A stretch of 64,000 bases of DNA, from assembly GCF_003369915.1 (NCBI RefSeq), contig NC_046673.1:8044001-8108000 (forward strand). The letters are read 5' to 3'. Shown in pieces: positions 34,441 through 45,574 of this stretch. A model generated the notes under the pieces. The model saw only the letters and a list, made by a program, of their open reading frames with translations, was not told the DNA's origin and did not search any database. Numbering within the stretch: the first letter of the stretch is position 1; every line of letters starts with the position of its first letter. The translations under genes and the position numbers were made by a program. Origin of the DNA: Drosophila miranda (lineage: Eukaryota > Arthropoda > Insecta > Diptera > Drosophilidae).

Positions 34441-34624
34441 TGATGAAACCGGATTGCAGTAATACATCGAAACCATCGATAGAACCTTCGATGGTTTGAC
34501 ATTGACACCTCTCATTTGATGCATTGACGTTGGCTGGCAATAAAAAAGCGACTTTTTGCTTAAATTAAAGACAGAGACTACGTTCAAGACTCTAATTTAA
34601 CTCGAAACGCAACGAAGCACAAAG

Positions 34625-35205
34625 ATGACAGAATCGGACATTGGTAAAAACGAAAAGGTGATCAAGCTTAAGCATGATTTGGAGCGATTTCAAGCGCCTA
34701 TAGTGAGTGCCTATGGTGTCCTTACCTGGGAGAAAAAATACTACCCGTGGTGGTATTTGGGGGCATAAGCGTCGCTTATTTCGTTCTGTGGTACATGGAT
34801 CTATCGGTGATAACTCTTATGTCTCTCCTGGCATTGCTGACTACCATTTCGCACTATTTTCTTCTGTGGTGCCTGGATCGGCCGGATTTCATTTTCGACT
34901 TTTTCCCAACCAAAATTGCCGGCTTGTTTTGGAATGCCTTAATTTGGGATAGCGACAACGAGGCGAAATTCGAGTCTGTTTGCGGACAGATGTACATCAT
35001 CAAGGAAAGCTTGGCAGCATGGTATCAGTATCTATTCAAGGAACGCAAGTCGACCGGCCTCGTGATTGTGGAAAGCTTGGTCCTCCTGGCCATGGCTTGG
35101 ATTGGTTCAATCGTTAACAATCTTCTGTTGATGTACTTGGTTACTCTTCTTATTGCCATGTGGGCTGGTCTGAAAGCTAAACACGTCTTCAAGAAACTCC
35201 ACTAG
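34625..35205 (+). pseudogene. Arl6IP1: ARL6IP1-family gene, copy E, frameshifted
   Basis: One C is missing in the run at about 34745 (ctacccgtgg instead of ctaccccgtgg). The frame is therefore lost after codon ~40, just as the first hydrophobic segment begins. Downstream the original frame is open from 34747 to the normal stop. This is the only broken member of six, and otherwise it matches copies B and F (STGLVIVES). Confidence 0.8.
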
Positions 35206-36451
35206 AAAGCTGAAAAAGTACTGCTCCACGCTTAGGCACCACATCCACAAAATTTGTTTAGAAATACTACAAAAAATCGAAGTCATCCTCAATTTGCCAA
35301 TCCAGATTGGTAAGTGGCCAATGAAATAACTTGAAAGGGATCTATGCAATATACATGTTTTTTCATCAGCATCTGGCCTTCTTTGCTCATCCACAATGTG
35401 CCACTCTGCTGGAGTCGGAGGATCCTAAAGTATATTTTCAAAGGAAACAGTATCGATTCTACATCATTTGGAAATGCCCTGGCGTATCGCAACAAACTTA
35501 ACAGCGGTTTTCCTTTAACTTTCTACTCAACAACAGCAGTTTAAGAATTACATAATACTCATTACGTACATGGTTCGATTGTTCAATAATTATAACTGAA
35601 ACATCTTGAAACTCAATCAAACGTATGACACTTGTATCAATAAAATGCCACGAACTACGAATTTGTGTACGATTGTTATAACGAGCAACTATTACTCAGA
35701 TATTCTACTATTTTGGAGTGCAGATGTATGTTCTTTTCATTTTCAATCCCCTTCTTTTCACGGTATACCATATGGTGTATATTTTACAAAGATAGTCTTG
35801 CTATCATTTCTGTAATATGAGTATTGAGTTTTTCTTGTCATGGATTTGGTAAACATTTTTATGTAAATTAACAGTGAGCCTCGATGAAATAGTTGTTCCT
35901 TTGGGGCGACGTTTAAAGGGCCAACGAAATTTGTAGTAGTAGTAATACCCAAAGGTCGTTATAAGCAATAGATAATGTAACTAATAAGCAATATAAGTTT
36001 GAAAATCTTAACTGATATCAATTTGATTGCATAGATTAGGTTAGTTGTATTTCTTAGAGAGCTAATCTATACGTATGTATCGATCAGGACCAGCTGTCTG
36101 ACATCCTGATCGGCCTAGTGTCCTTCCTATGGCCGGAAGAAGATTCAACTGTATATAACTCTGTTTATGTTTAATTTAGATTGAACATTTGTATTTTATA
36201 TTTACAATCCCAATCCCAATTCGAATCCTCTTCCCTGGATCCAAGAGGGAAGGGAAAAGAAAGACACTGTGTCTGGACATCACTTAATTGCTTAGATTGA
36301 AATATTACACATTCATTCCTTGGACATATTTTTTGAGGTTCCAGCAGCTGCGGTCCCTAATTCTCACATATTGTAGTATATATATACATATCTATAATCA
36401 ATTATGCACATGTTCCTACATATGTATGTGTGCTGAGCCCTCAATGGATGA

Positions 36452-36737
36452 TCATAAATAAAGCCATTTCCAATTGTCCCAAACACGAAATTCAATGTCT
36501 GCAAGATAGTAAATAATCAGTAATTTTTCGAAATAGAAATTTTACTTAATTCATTCGGTTCGTCTTTCAGAGGGTTTGTGCCGGTCCATAAATTGTTGCT
36601 CCATTTGTTGTGCATTCGCGTGGGTGGGCTGGAAGCCAGACCACAAAACAGTTGAATGCAACCGCGAACCACTTTTAGCACTTGTCTACCGTATTTAAAA
36701 TAGTCTTTTGGGGCCACTCAGGGAATGCCGGAATCAT
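36452..36737 (-). pseudogene. Small spliced gene downstream of wda-like, copy E
   Basis: Same layout as copy D with the same frame break. Confidence 0.42.
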
Positions 36738-37079
36738 TGAGGTTTATTCTGAAAAACAGAACAAAGTTGTACATAAAATCAGGGAAGGCCTTTGCTTTGA
36801 CCAGTGGAAACTTACAGTTCAAACAATGAGTGCGATCCGAATAGTTGGTTTTAATGTTTAAAGTTTGAACTGCGTATGTTTACGTTTATATAAATGAATC
36901 CAAAATTAGATTGGATACTTATGTATATTCATGGACTCGACGGTGCTTTCCATCGATGACTCGCCTCAGCGCCTGGGTCCGAGAAGCTATTTCTGCATCT
37001 GAAGGTGTAATAGAATATGCCAATTGAATATGATTAGTTTAAGAACTTCATTTAACTGAGACACGACCTACCAATCTCA

Positions 37080-38469
37080 TCATTTCTCAACATTCAACGT
37101 AAAAGTTTCAAGAGCTTTCACAAGGGCAGTCTTCTTCTCGGCTGCTTTCGGGCTTAACTCTATTACCTTCCGAGAACTCATCGTCCAGATGACAATCAGG
37201 GCATCGCGGCCGACGAACCCACTTTGAAGGAAAATTCCATTTTTACAGGCCTGAATCGTGCTGATTAGCGCCAGCTCACTTGCTTTCTCGCAGTCCCAGA
37301 TTCTGCCGGTGGCGTCTGCCGATCCAGTGGCCAGGTACTTTCCATTCGGATGGAAAAGGCACACCTCCAATCGTGCCAAGTGACCGAAGAAACTCACAAA
37401 GTGCTCTGCGGGATCCACTCTCCACACGCGCGCCACATTATCGTTGGAGGCGCTGGCAAAGTAGCAGCCCTTCGGGTCGAACGCCACACTCATGGCCCCG
37501 TGGTGCGCAAACACCTTCTGACAAAACCCGGTGCGTGTGCACCACAGCCGCATGCGGTCCGCCGAGGAGGTGAGAAGCTGGCGGTCTCCAGCGCAGGCCA
37601 GGACCGGCTCCTGGTGGGCAGTAAAGAGCTTCTCCCTTCGCACCATGTTCATGTGTAGCCAGTCCTTGTTCACGGCCACGATGTGGACCATGCCGGAGGC
37701 AGTGCCAAATGCCACGCTGCAATGGTCTTCTGAAAGCGTCGCGCAAGTCACATCATCGTCAATGTTCATGGGCTCGGCCATGTAAGTGCTCAGGTTGGGT
37801 AACTTATTCGATCGAACGGCCAGTCCGGAATGGCGTCCACGGAAGCCCAGGCAAATGGCGCCGGCAAAGGACGATCGAGGTGGATATGCGCCTGGGGCAT
37901 CATCTCATCAGAGTAGATGAAGATTTTAAAGTGGGACAAGAACGTCTTGAGCTGCCCCTTCGTCCAAAACTGAGATTGGAGTACTTTGAACTGGTTCGAG
38001 GTGCTCCTGGCCATGAATATCTCCACTGTGTCCGCACAAGATAGCAGCTCCTGGGCTCTTTACGGCAGGTCTTCTGGCGTGCGGATGCGCTTCAGATTTT
38101 CGACGCGCCTCTTGTAGGAATCGTCCAACTTGTATTCGTTCGTACCCACGAAGGATATGGCCCTCTTATACTTGCCGCTCCACACCATTTGCAGGTAGCC
38201 AATGGCCAAAGTGGGAGCATCCATTTGTAGAGCATCCGTTGCTGGGGCGGTCCGAGTGCAACGCCCTCGTAAAAATCGACGAAATCCTCGTCCGATTTAC
38301 GCACGCCGGAGCCTACGGCATCCGAGGCTGCGTCTTCAGACTTGTTCTTCTCTTTTTCTTGTGTCGGCTTCTGCTTCTGTCGGAAATTTATTAGCAACGA
38401 GACATTTATGTGTTGCACGTTCCCATCCCATCCGTCTTTTCTACTCACATTCTTTTTCCCGGGTTCCAT
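37080..38469 (-). pseudogene. TAF5/TAF5L-family (wda-like) gene, copy E, mosaic
   Basis: The WD40-only 233-aa frame (37781-37080) is open and carries the 300-bp deletion as in C and D. The N-terminal half shares copy C's premature TAA and VEIF change and has lost about 110 bp encoding the start of the NTD2-like domain. Yet its first intron (72 bp, ttccgacag acceptor) and its whole upstream flank are of the B/F type. It is a mosaic of two copy classes. Confidence 0.72.
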
Positions 38470-39010
38470 GCTCTTTTTTTGTTGTTCGATTTCTTTAGCA
38501 ATGTACTCGTAAATGGCGATTCCAATATAATAAGACAATTGCAATAGAGAGAGAGAGAGAGAATCATAGCTGCTATCGACTTTGATCGTACATCGGAAAT
38601 CGATGCACAAAAACAGCTGATTTGTGGCTTGCTAACATTACGAATGAGCGATGCGATTATCAAACGGATTGCGCAGACGCAGCCGAGCCCAGCGCAACCC
38701 TTAATGCAGAATCAATTGCGATTACTTATATTGCTTTTATCTCAGGATCTCGTTTCTGTTGTAAGCAGCAGTTGAATAAAAACAACAAATATACAAGTTT
38801 TATGTATTTGTATTATATTGGATCAGTTGCAATCTCTAATGAAGCTACAAGGCTCTCGGCTACTATGCCTTTTGGCTAAGATTGTTTATTGATTGCCAGG
38901 AGACGCATATAGAGACTATCTCTCTCTTCGCGGAAAAGTTAGCGAAGTCTAGTGCCATAGGGCTCTGTCCGATATGAGATGGGGGTTGCCAGAAATCAGA
39001 TTGTACAACA

Positions 39011-39508
39011 CCTTTCCAAACCAATAAAAAAAACACAATAAGGAACTTAAAAGAATAAGAAGTTCTTCTTTCTGCTTGTCACATAAATCTAAATGATACA
39101 TCGAATGAAACCCATCAAATAACACGAGCAACTGGGTATGAAAACATTTAATTAATAGCTCATTCAAGTGAGCCACATCAGATGGCTGTTTCCCAGTACA
39201 TTAGTGACATTCTGACTTTTGTTTTTGAATTGAGTACATCCTATGTATATACATGAACGTTAATTTAGATTTTGTTAAGACAGGATACATTCATGAATTA
39301 AAGACTAAGACATCCACTACAATTATGAGGACTGCCCGAAACTGATTTCGATTTGTTTTGGATTTCAAGGGCCAGACAGATTTCGGTCAGACTATTGGTA
39401 AGCAGGACCGTAATGCACAATGGGATGGAGCATAGAGTATTTCCGGAATCATTATCGTTGTTAATAAATAAATGCATAAATTAATATATGAAACCATGGA
39501 TGAAACCA
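39011..39508 (+). repeat. Truncated copy of the palindrome inner end
   Basis: Repeats 28804-29330 in the same orientation, from ctttccaaaccaataaaa to atggatgaaacc, with a 29-bp loss near 39330 between short repeats. It carries a broken version of the 83-codon frame. It abuts the inverted repeat that borders the white/angel island. Confidence 0.8.
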
Positions 39509-39532
39509 TTAACCATACAGTATATTCATAGA

Positions 39533-39861
39533 TGTTTGTAGTGGGGCGGATCGAAGCTCAACTCTCCCACACCGCAATTGCGGTAGCCGTCATAAGAAAT
39601 GAAAACCGTTATGTTTAGTGGTATATATATAATTATGTGTGTGTATTTGGTTGGACGGTCGCGCGGTAGATCGGCCGTCTGAAGCGGGGGTGAAATCGTA
39701 ACTGCTTAACTCTATGCCTTATGGTGCTTTTTCTGCCGTGAGCGCCGTGTGGATCGTGGATTGTGGATCCGAGCGCCGCTCCGAACGCGCGAGAGCGAGT
39801 TGGGACCGGGGCGCACGGAGTTGGCACAGTGCGCGGAAATTGTTTACGGCTGGCCTGAACA
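39533..39861 (-). repeat. BEL/Pao downstream LTR
   Basis: 329 bp, TG...CA ends, next to the C-run at 39862-39876 that is the polypurine tract on the minus strand. Confidence 0.85.
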
Positions 39862-39905
39862 TCCTCCCCCCCCCCTTGCAGGATTGCAAAGTATAATGGG
39901 GTGGC

Positions 39906-42476
39906 CTATGGCTGGGCGTACGCCCCGGTGTGCTCTGGACTTGACAAGGACGTCGACTCAGTGTCGCTCCACGGTCGGATAGGCGTGAGGATGCGCAAAA
40001 CGGGGGTTGCTCTTGAGGAATCTGTGGATGGCGCCGTGGTTCTTTCGACGGGGCGGCTCGCGGGGAGACGAGTGTGTCGTTCGTCGTGAGCCGATGTAGA
40101 TGGCGACGGTACAGTCGCGGCTGAGCGGGCTGGACGACGAGGGCGGCGTTTTGCATGGTTCGATTTAGATGGCGACGATGCTCCCGAGGCTGAGCGGGCC
40201 GGACGACGAGACGTGGGTACGTGGAGTAGCGTGTGGTTGTTTTTGCCGGAGTGTTGGTGAGCCAGGCAGTTCCCGCAATACTGGTTGATAAGGACAGCTC
40301 GGAGTTTCTCTTCGGGGCTCAGGAGAAGAAATTGGTGGTAGGTCCGTAGCGGATGGACTCCTTGGCAGATTCGGCAACGGTAGGAGCCAATTTCCCGAGC
40401 ACGTCGGTTCTCCCTAGTGCGGTTGGCGCGGGGACGTGGGGCCATATCTGGGTGCGGAGAACTAAATTGAAATAAAGGCGTCGAAGACACATTAGTAACG
40501 ATCTTGGAACGGGTGAGAGGCACATTTAAGACATTGGAAATTGCCGCCCGGTTACATAGTCTGGTGAGGCTATGTTGATCTAAGGACGGATTCACCTTCG
40601 AGTTCAGGCTTGAATTCGGACCGGAGCGTAGAGCTTTCATACAGTGCATATTTTGGAAATATTTCCGTCGGTCAGGAGACCGTTCGAGAACTTCTGCGGA
40701 GGGAGCTGGAAGGAAATTGCTGTCGTAAAAAGACCCCGAGTCTTCTACCAGTGTGATAGGTCGTCTGGAAATTTGACTCGAGAACGATGAGATTTGATTC
40801 ATCACCTGAGGCACTGGACCTGTGAGTACCCAGCCGAAAATGGTCTCCTGCCCGAGGAGAGAGCCACAGATGTTGGTCAGTGAGCCACATAACTGAATGG
40901 ACGGAAGGATATCCGCTCCAATCAGGATATCTATTTGTGAACTCTCATAGAAGGTCGGATCCGCCCATGAGAGGTTCGGCAGGTCTCTCAAGAACCCTTG
41001 CGAGATCGGATGCGATGGAATATTCGCGGCCAATTCCGGAATAACGTAGGCTGTGGCATTTAGTTGTAAGCCCGGCTTAGTCGGAGAACGGATGGAAAAA
41101 CTGCAGAGCTTCTTTGACTGAGCGGATACGGCATTATTTAGGCCGGAGACCTGTGCCTGGATACGTTGGAATGGCAATTTGATCATGTCCACAAGACGTT
41201 CTGTAATGAACGTTGCCTCTGAGCCAGAGTCGATCAGAGCGCGGGCGTGGAAAGTTTTTCCCAGGTGGCAAATATTAACGATGGCCGTGCCTAGGAGGAC
41301 AGCACTCGTACCGGAGGCGAAATATGACTGAACGTTTGGCTGGGCTTCGGACGAACTTGGATTTTGTACGCTTGGTACTCGTAGATGTAGCTCGGGCCAC
41401 GCTGAGGAATTTTGTGCCGTTGTGGAAATCGCCTCGCTGGAGTTTGCTGGATTGCTACGGTGCAGAAGCGTATGGTGACGGTCTCCACAAATTATGCAAT
41501 TGTGGGCGCTTTGGCATGCTCGTATCTGGTGGCCCCTTGCAAAGCAGTTCAAACAAAGCTGCTTTTGCTTAATGTAGTCGGAGCGAGCGCCAGCGGGCAT
41601 TTGAAGGAAGTAAGGGCATAACCGGATTGGATGATACTCTTTGGAGCAGAGATCACACGTGCTCCTCGTTTGATTCACTGTGGTCTCGAACGAGTGGGCA
41701 CTCCTAGGATAAGGACTTCCTTGAGACCGAAACGGATTGCTTCTCGAATTGTCTGCAGTGCGTATGCTCGCCCTGGAGTGGGCCTGAGTCTCCATGCCTG
41801 GATGGTCGTCCTCGGTCACTTCGAGAGACAGGTACCGCTCCGCCAGGAACTTGTCCATGTCGTGCCAGGTGGGAATTTCGGACTTGTGCGTCACGGATTG
41901 CTCCCAAAGCTCTAAGGTCGTCTTTGGCAGCTTAGCGGAAATGAGGTACACTAAAACTCCGTCAGCGAAAACGCTGTCTGTGGAGACCTCGGAATGGGTG
42001 AGTGTCGTGAGGCACTTGTGGACGGCCCTCTGGAGCTCTTTTAGCGCTGCTGCTGACTCGGTACGGATTTGGGGCAGACTGAAAAGGATCTTCAGCTGGG
42101 CCTTGAGTATCAGCCTCTTGTTTTGGAAACGCTCACGGAGGGCGTTCCATGCGGACGCGAAACCCTCGTTCGTAAGTGGAGCCTGTGCCACTATGCCGTG
42201 GGCTTCACCGCTGGTCTTTTTGTTGAGGTGGAACAGTTTTTCCACTGGAGCCAACCTTGGGTTTTCTATGTAGATGGCGGTGAACAGGTCTCGGAACGTG
42301 GGCCACTGCTGGTAGTCCCCACTGAAAACTTCAGTGTCACATGGAGGGAGGCGGCAACCGCCGGAAGTCGGCACTTGAACGGCCAGTTGCGGCGTGTGAG
42401 GGACAATCGGGGGCTCGAGCTGATCGTTCAGTTTGGCCAGGCATTGCGCGTAGACCGCGTAGCAGTCATCGTACAT
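39906..42476 (-). CDS. BEL/Pao Gag-protease region
   Basis: A long frame (856 codons) of BEL/Pao character. It has a Gag helical region (CDTEVFSGDYQQWPTFRDLF and following), then a cysteine/histidine cluster (CDLCSKEYHPIRLC ... CLNCFARGHQIRAC ... CIICGDRHHTLLH) typical of BEL Gag. A retropepsin-like motif follows (ARALIDSGSEATFITERLV, residues about 410-430). A second cluster near the C-terminus (CRICQGVHPLRTY ... YCGNCLAHQHSG ... HTLLH) precedes a basic, proline-rich tail. The first part of Gag lies on the other side of the nested element. Treated as a fossil. Confidence 0.75.
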   Translation of the reverse strand: MYDDCYAVYAQCLAKLNDQLEPPIVPHTPQLAVQVPTSGGCRLPPCDTEVFSGDYQQWPTFRDLFTAIYIENPRLAPVEKLFHLNKKTSGEAHGIVAQAPLTNEGFASAWNALRERFQNKRLILKAQLKILFSLPQIRTESAAALKELQRAVHKCLTTLTHSEVSTDSVFADGVLVYLISAKLPKTTLELWEQSVTHKSEIPTWHDMDKFLAERYLSLEVTEDDHPGMETQAHSRASIRTADNSRSNPFRSQGSPYPRSAHSFETTVNQTRSTCDLCSKEYHPIRLCPYFLQMPAGARSDYIKQKQLCLNCFARGHQIRACQSAHNCIICGDRHHTLLHRSNPANSSEAISTTAQNSSAWPELHLRVPSVQNPSSSEAQPNVQSYFASGTSAVLLGTAIVNICHLGKTFHARALIDSGSEATFITERLVDMIKLPFQRIQAQVSGLNNAVSAQSKKLCSFSIRSPTKPGLQLNATAYVIPELAANIPSHPISQGFLRDLPNLSWADPTFYESSQIDILIGADILPSIQLCGSLTNICGSLLGQETIFGWVLTGPVPQVMNQISSFSSQISRRPITLVEDSGSFYDSNFLPAPSAEVLERSPDRRKYFQNMHCMKALRSGPNSSLNSKVNPSLDQHSLTRLCNRAAISNVLNVPLTRSKIVTNVSSTPLFQFSSPHPDMAPRPRANRTRENRRAREIGSYRCRICQGVHPLRTYHQFLLLSPEEKLRAVLINQYCGNCLAHQHSGKNNHTLLHVPTSRRPARSASGASSPSKSNHAKRRPRRPARSAATVPSPSTSAHDERHTRLPASRPVERTTAPSTDSSRATPVLRILTPIRPWSDTESTSLSSPEHTGAYAQP

Positions 42477-42516
42477 CTCTTGGACATAAGCTACACCCTC
42501 TGGATCCTCTTCCGCC

Positions 42517-44831
42517 TGTAGGGGCCGAATTAAGGGAACGAGTGTAGAACATCACGGATAAGCATAGTTTTCTTTTGGTAATGCTTAAAAGTGCAGAGAC
42601 ATAGTAACTCCGAAAGTGGATCGTAAGCTGCAAGCTTTCCGAAAAGCTTTCTAAAGAGAGTCGGCGCGCAGCGCACGCATTTAAGCGAAAGACGTCACGT
42701 TTACCTTGACCCAAGAGAGTAGCGTAGCGTAGGGAGAGCATAGATTAAAAGCTTGCCCAAAAGTTCGCTCAAATGGGCGAAAGATCATCCGATTATGCAG
42801 TTTAAATTCCCAACATCATCCGATTATGCAGTTAAAGTTCCTAAGATCATCCGATTATGCAGTTAAAATTCCCCAAATATCATCCGATCTTCGAGCTTTT
42901 GGTTCGGTACCGCTTGGCTGAACTTGCAGAAGTTGGGCTGGAGTATTGACAAAGAATCGATTGATTAAAGCGGACGTGTTTGTGCTATACTCGGGAATAA
43001 ATAAATATATATATATATATATTTAGCCAACGAACAGTTCTGGCAACTACGCCATACCTCGTGAACCGAGTTCAATAAAGACCCAGAATCAGGAGTAATT
43101 AACCAGGAAAGCAGTGTAAAGAAAAGAAAACATAGCTGGTATGTCCGTGATTAATTTGGAAAGTGTTCGTGGTAAAATATATATATATGAATTTGTGTTA
43201 TAGGACGGCGGCCCGTAGCCACGGTACCGCTCGTGCGATCATCAGTCGCATAGGAGTGCATATACGGTGTGGTCTATGAGAGGAGTGTTGCCGGTGGATT
43301 GATAAGACAAGTAGTAAACCCGCGGGAGGCACCGAGCAGCGAAGCCTGCAGCTTGACGTTGTCCGTCGAAAGCCTCAACAACCGTGTGGATGCACGGCGA
43401 AAACCAAGAGGCGCCTCCGGACCCTTATTTTTTGGCGCCGTTGACGCCACCCGTTTATCGAGCCTCCAATGAGAGTGTAGTCCGCAGACCGACGTCAAAT
43501 TTGATCGGCAACCTGAAGCCCAGCTAAGGAGTTAATTTACCCCATCTTCAAGTGATTTAGCTGCGCCAGCGACACCCAATAATGAACTCGAATTGATTGC
43601 ATTATTGTTGGATTCTTCCGGAGGCGCAGTCCTACTCAGCCTGGCTGACATGTCTCTCGATCACGGCAATAGAGGACCATAGTTACTCGTGGATGTAACA
43701 CAAGCCCCTTTTTCCTCTAGATTTCATGTGCCAGGCTAAAAACCATTCTCTTTCGTCACACGATGTATACAGTTTTATAGTTAGTTATGTAACACAGCCA
43801 ACATAATGGTTTTTGGAAACTAATGGGTATGAGAGCAACATTAATTTTCCTTGAGGTTACAAAGCAGTACACTCTAGTACGCTCATGTGCACATATACTC
43901 GTATTAAATATCTTTTCCTTTCCTTAGAACTATGCACCAACGTCATCATTGAGCTCAACGATCACGAATGGAAAAAGCGGTACTAGCCTACCAAAAGCGC
44001 TGTGAGTTTGTAAATAAGAACAAGTACATATATGCACTGAGCTGGGAAGTAACCTGCGTGTTACATGTAATTTTCTATTGATATTCCCTTTATAAATCCG
44101 TAACCATAATGTATTGGTACCTCTCACCCCTTTAGAATCTGTTACCCATATATGATGGTCATTTTTAAATCTTTATTTTTCTTAATATTTCTTCGCAATT
44201 ACTTACTAATATATTAAGCTATCGAGACACAACAAAAATGGATTTAATTATAAGTTAAGAAAACCCCCCCCCCAAGAATTTAGTTATATGATTAGGGATT
44301 TATTGAAATATATATATATAATGATATTGATTTTGAAGTACAACCCTAATATGTTCTAAATTCGGTACTCCGCCCTCAGAAAGGCATGATCGAAGTGGTG
44401 GGATGATAACTGTTTAACGTTCTTCAAGGGTCTATACGGTCAGGTTACCTGTATAGCATAGGTCGGGAGGGTAGAGAAGATAGAGATACTCACTAACACC
44501 GGAGTTTCTCATCATTTGAGTAGAGTAATTGATAAGTATGTCCACACTTTCCACAACCAACTTTTTAGTCCCATAACCAATTCCTGGCTCCGGTTAAACC
44601 TGGATTCTGTTGTTAGTTTTATGTTTGGTTCTTCTTTTTTTTTATTATTATTTTATTATTTTTAAATGTGCACCTAAAACATTATGCGAGTGTGTGTCAG
44701 TATGTGATAGGAGAGAGTAGAACGAACCCCGACAATCCGGCGAGCTTAGTCAGAGCATAGCTAGAGGTGCACACGAAATCTCTTCATACTAGTATGGGTA
44801 AACGACAGCTATCCCACACCTGCACGCTACA
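42517..44831 (+). repeat. 5' LTR of the Osvaldo/Ulysses-type element
   Basis: 2315 bp, TGTAGGGGCC...GCTACA. It contains three to four copies of a ~32-bp repeat around atcatccgattatgcagtt (about 42786-42890), an (AT)n run near 43007 and a C10 run near 44264. Confidence 0.9.
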
Positions 44832-44835
44832 TAAT

Positions 44836-44853
44836 TGGCGCCCAACGTGGGGC
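44836..44853 (+). promoter_or_regulatory. Primer binding site, tRNA-Lys(CUU) type
   Basis: An 18-base match to the 3' end of Drosophila tRNA-Lys(CUU) including the CCA complement, four bases after the 5' LTR. Confidence 0.8.
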
Positions 44854-45574
44854 CCGAAGGGACATGATCTCTCGTAAAGTTGGTACTTAACTTTAGTACC
44901 CATGGCATGTCATTCTGGGGCTAGGCTCCACCATAGCTCTATATTCCATCCAAAACAATAATTCTCTGGTAATACTATACTGATAGATCTCTTCGGGTGG
45001 GAGTACGACAGCTGTTGCATACGGAACCTACGACTATTTTTCATGCTTGGAAAAGTCGACCTGTGTATAATCTGTTGTCTCTTCCTCCGGATGGACTAGC
45101 TTATATAGGTAGTTACAATATACTGATATCACGATATAGGACTCCACCAACGAGATAGCTAAAGATGTTGATTTAGGGAACTGCGGGAGTTATTCAAAAG
45201 ACGGATACCCCGACTCAAAGTTATATTCATTAAATTATCTTGAGCTTGGCTGTAGAGATTCCTTTATCAAATTCTAGTTGGGTTAGGAAAAAGTCGCAGA
45301 TTTTAGGAATCACGATCTTCTACTTATGATAAGTAGAGACTGTCCATTATCCGGACTTATACCTTCAAAACTGGTAATAGAACTGGCCAACATACACAAC
45401 TTAATTACTCAACTATTCAAATCGAAACGTACAGTTAGTGGTAGACCACCTAGATCATGCCTGGAGAGGGCGAACATATTAAGTAAATTCCATATTCGTT
45501 AACTCATATTTGCATATTAGTTTCATAATTTTATTTTCATTATTATTTTTTTTATTAAGAAATTCATACAAATC

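Larger units (their letters stand above)
28821..39010 (-). repeat. Right arm of ~10-kb imperfect palindrome
   Basis: This is the mirror image of 17178-27806. It is about 0.4 kb shorter, mainly because copy E has a 300-bp in-frame deletion in the WD40 part and a further ~110-bp loss in the N-terminal part of the wda-like gene. At its outer end (about 39010, attgtacaacac) the sequence jumps to another partial copy of the arm's inner end. Confidence 0.85.

Noticed and set aside
42786-42890. Regular ~32-bp repeats that could suggest a CRISPR-like array
   Set aside because: Only three to four imperfect repeats without unique spacers of constant size, inside an LTR of a eukaryotic retrotransposon.
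43274-43498. Open frames inside the 2.3-kb LTRs, present twice
   Set aside because: They lie in regulatory LTR sequence of a retrotransposon; there is no domain, and the duplication is explained by the LTRs.
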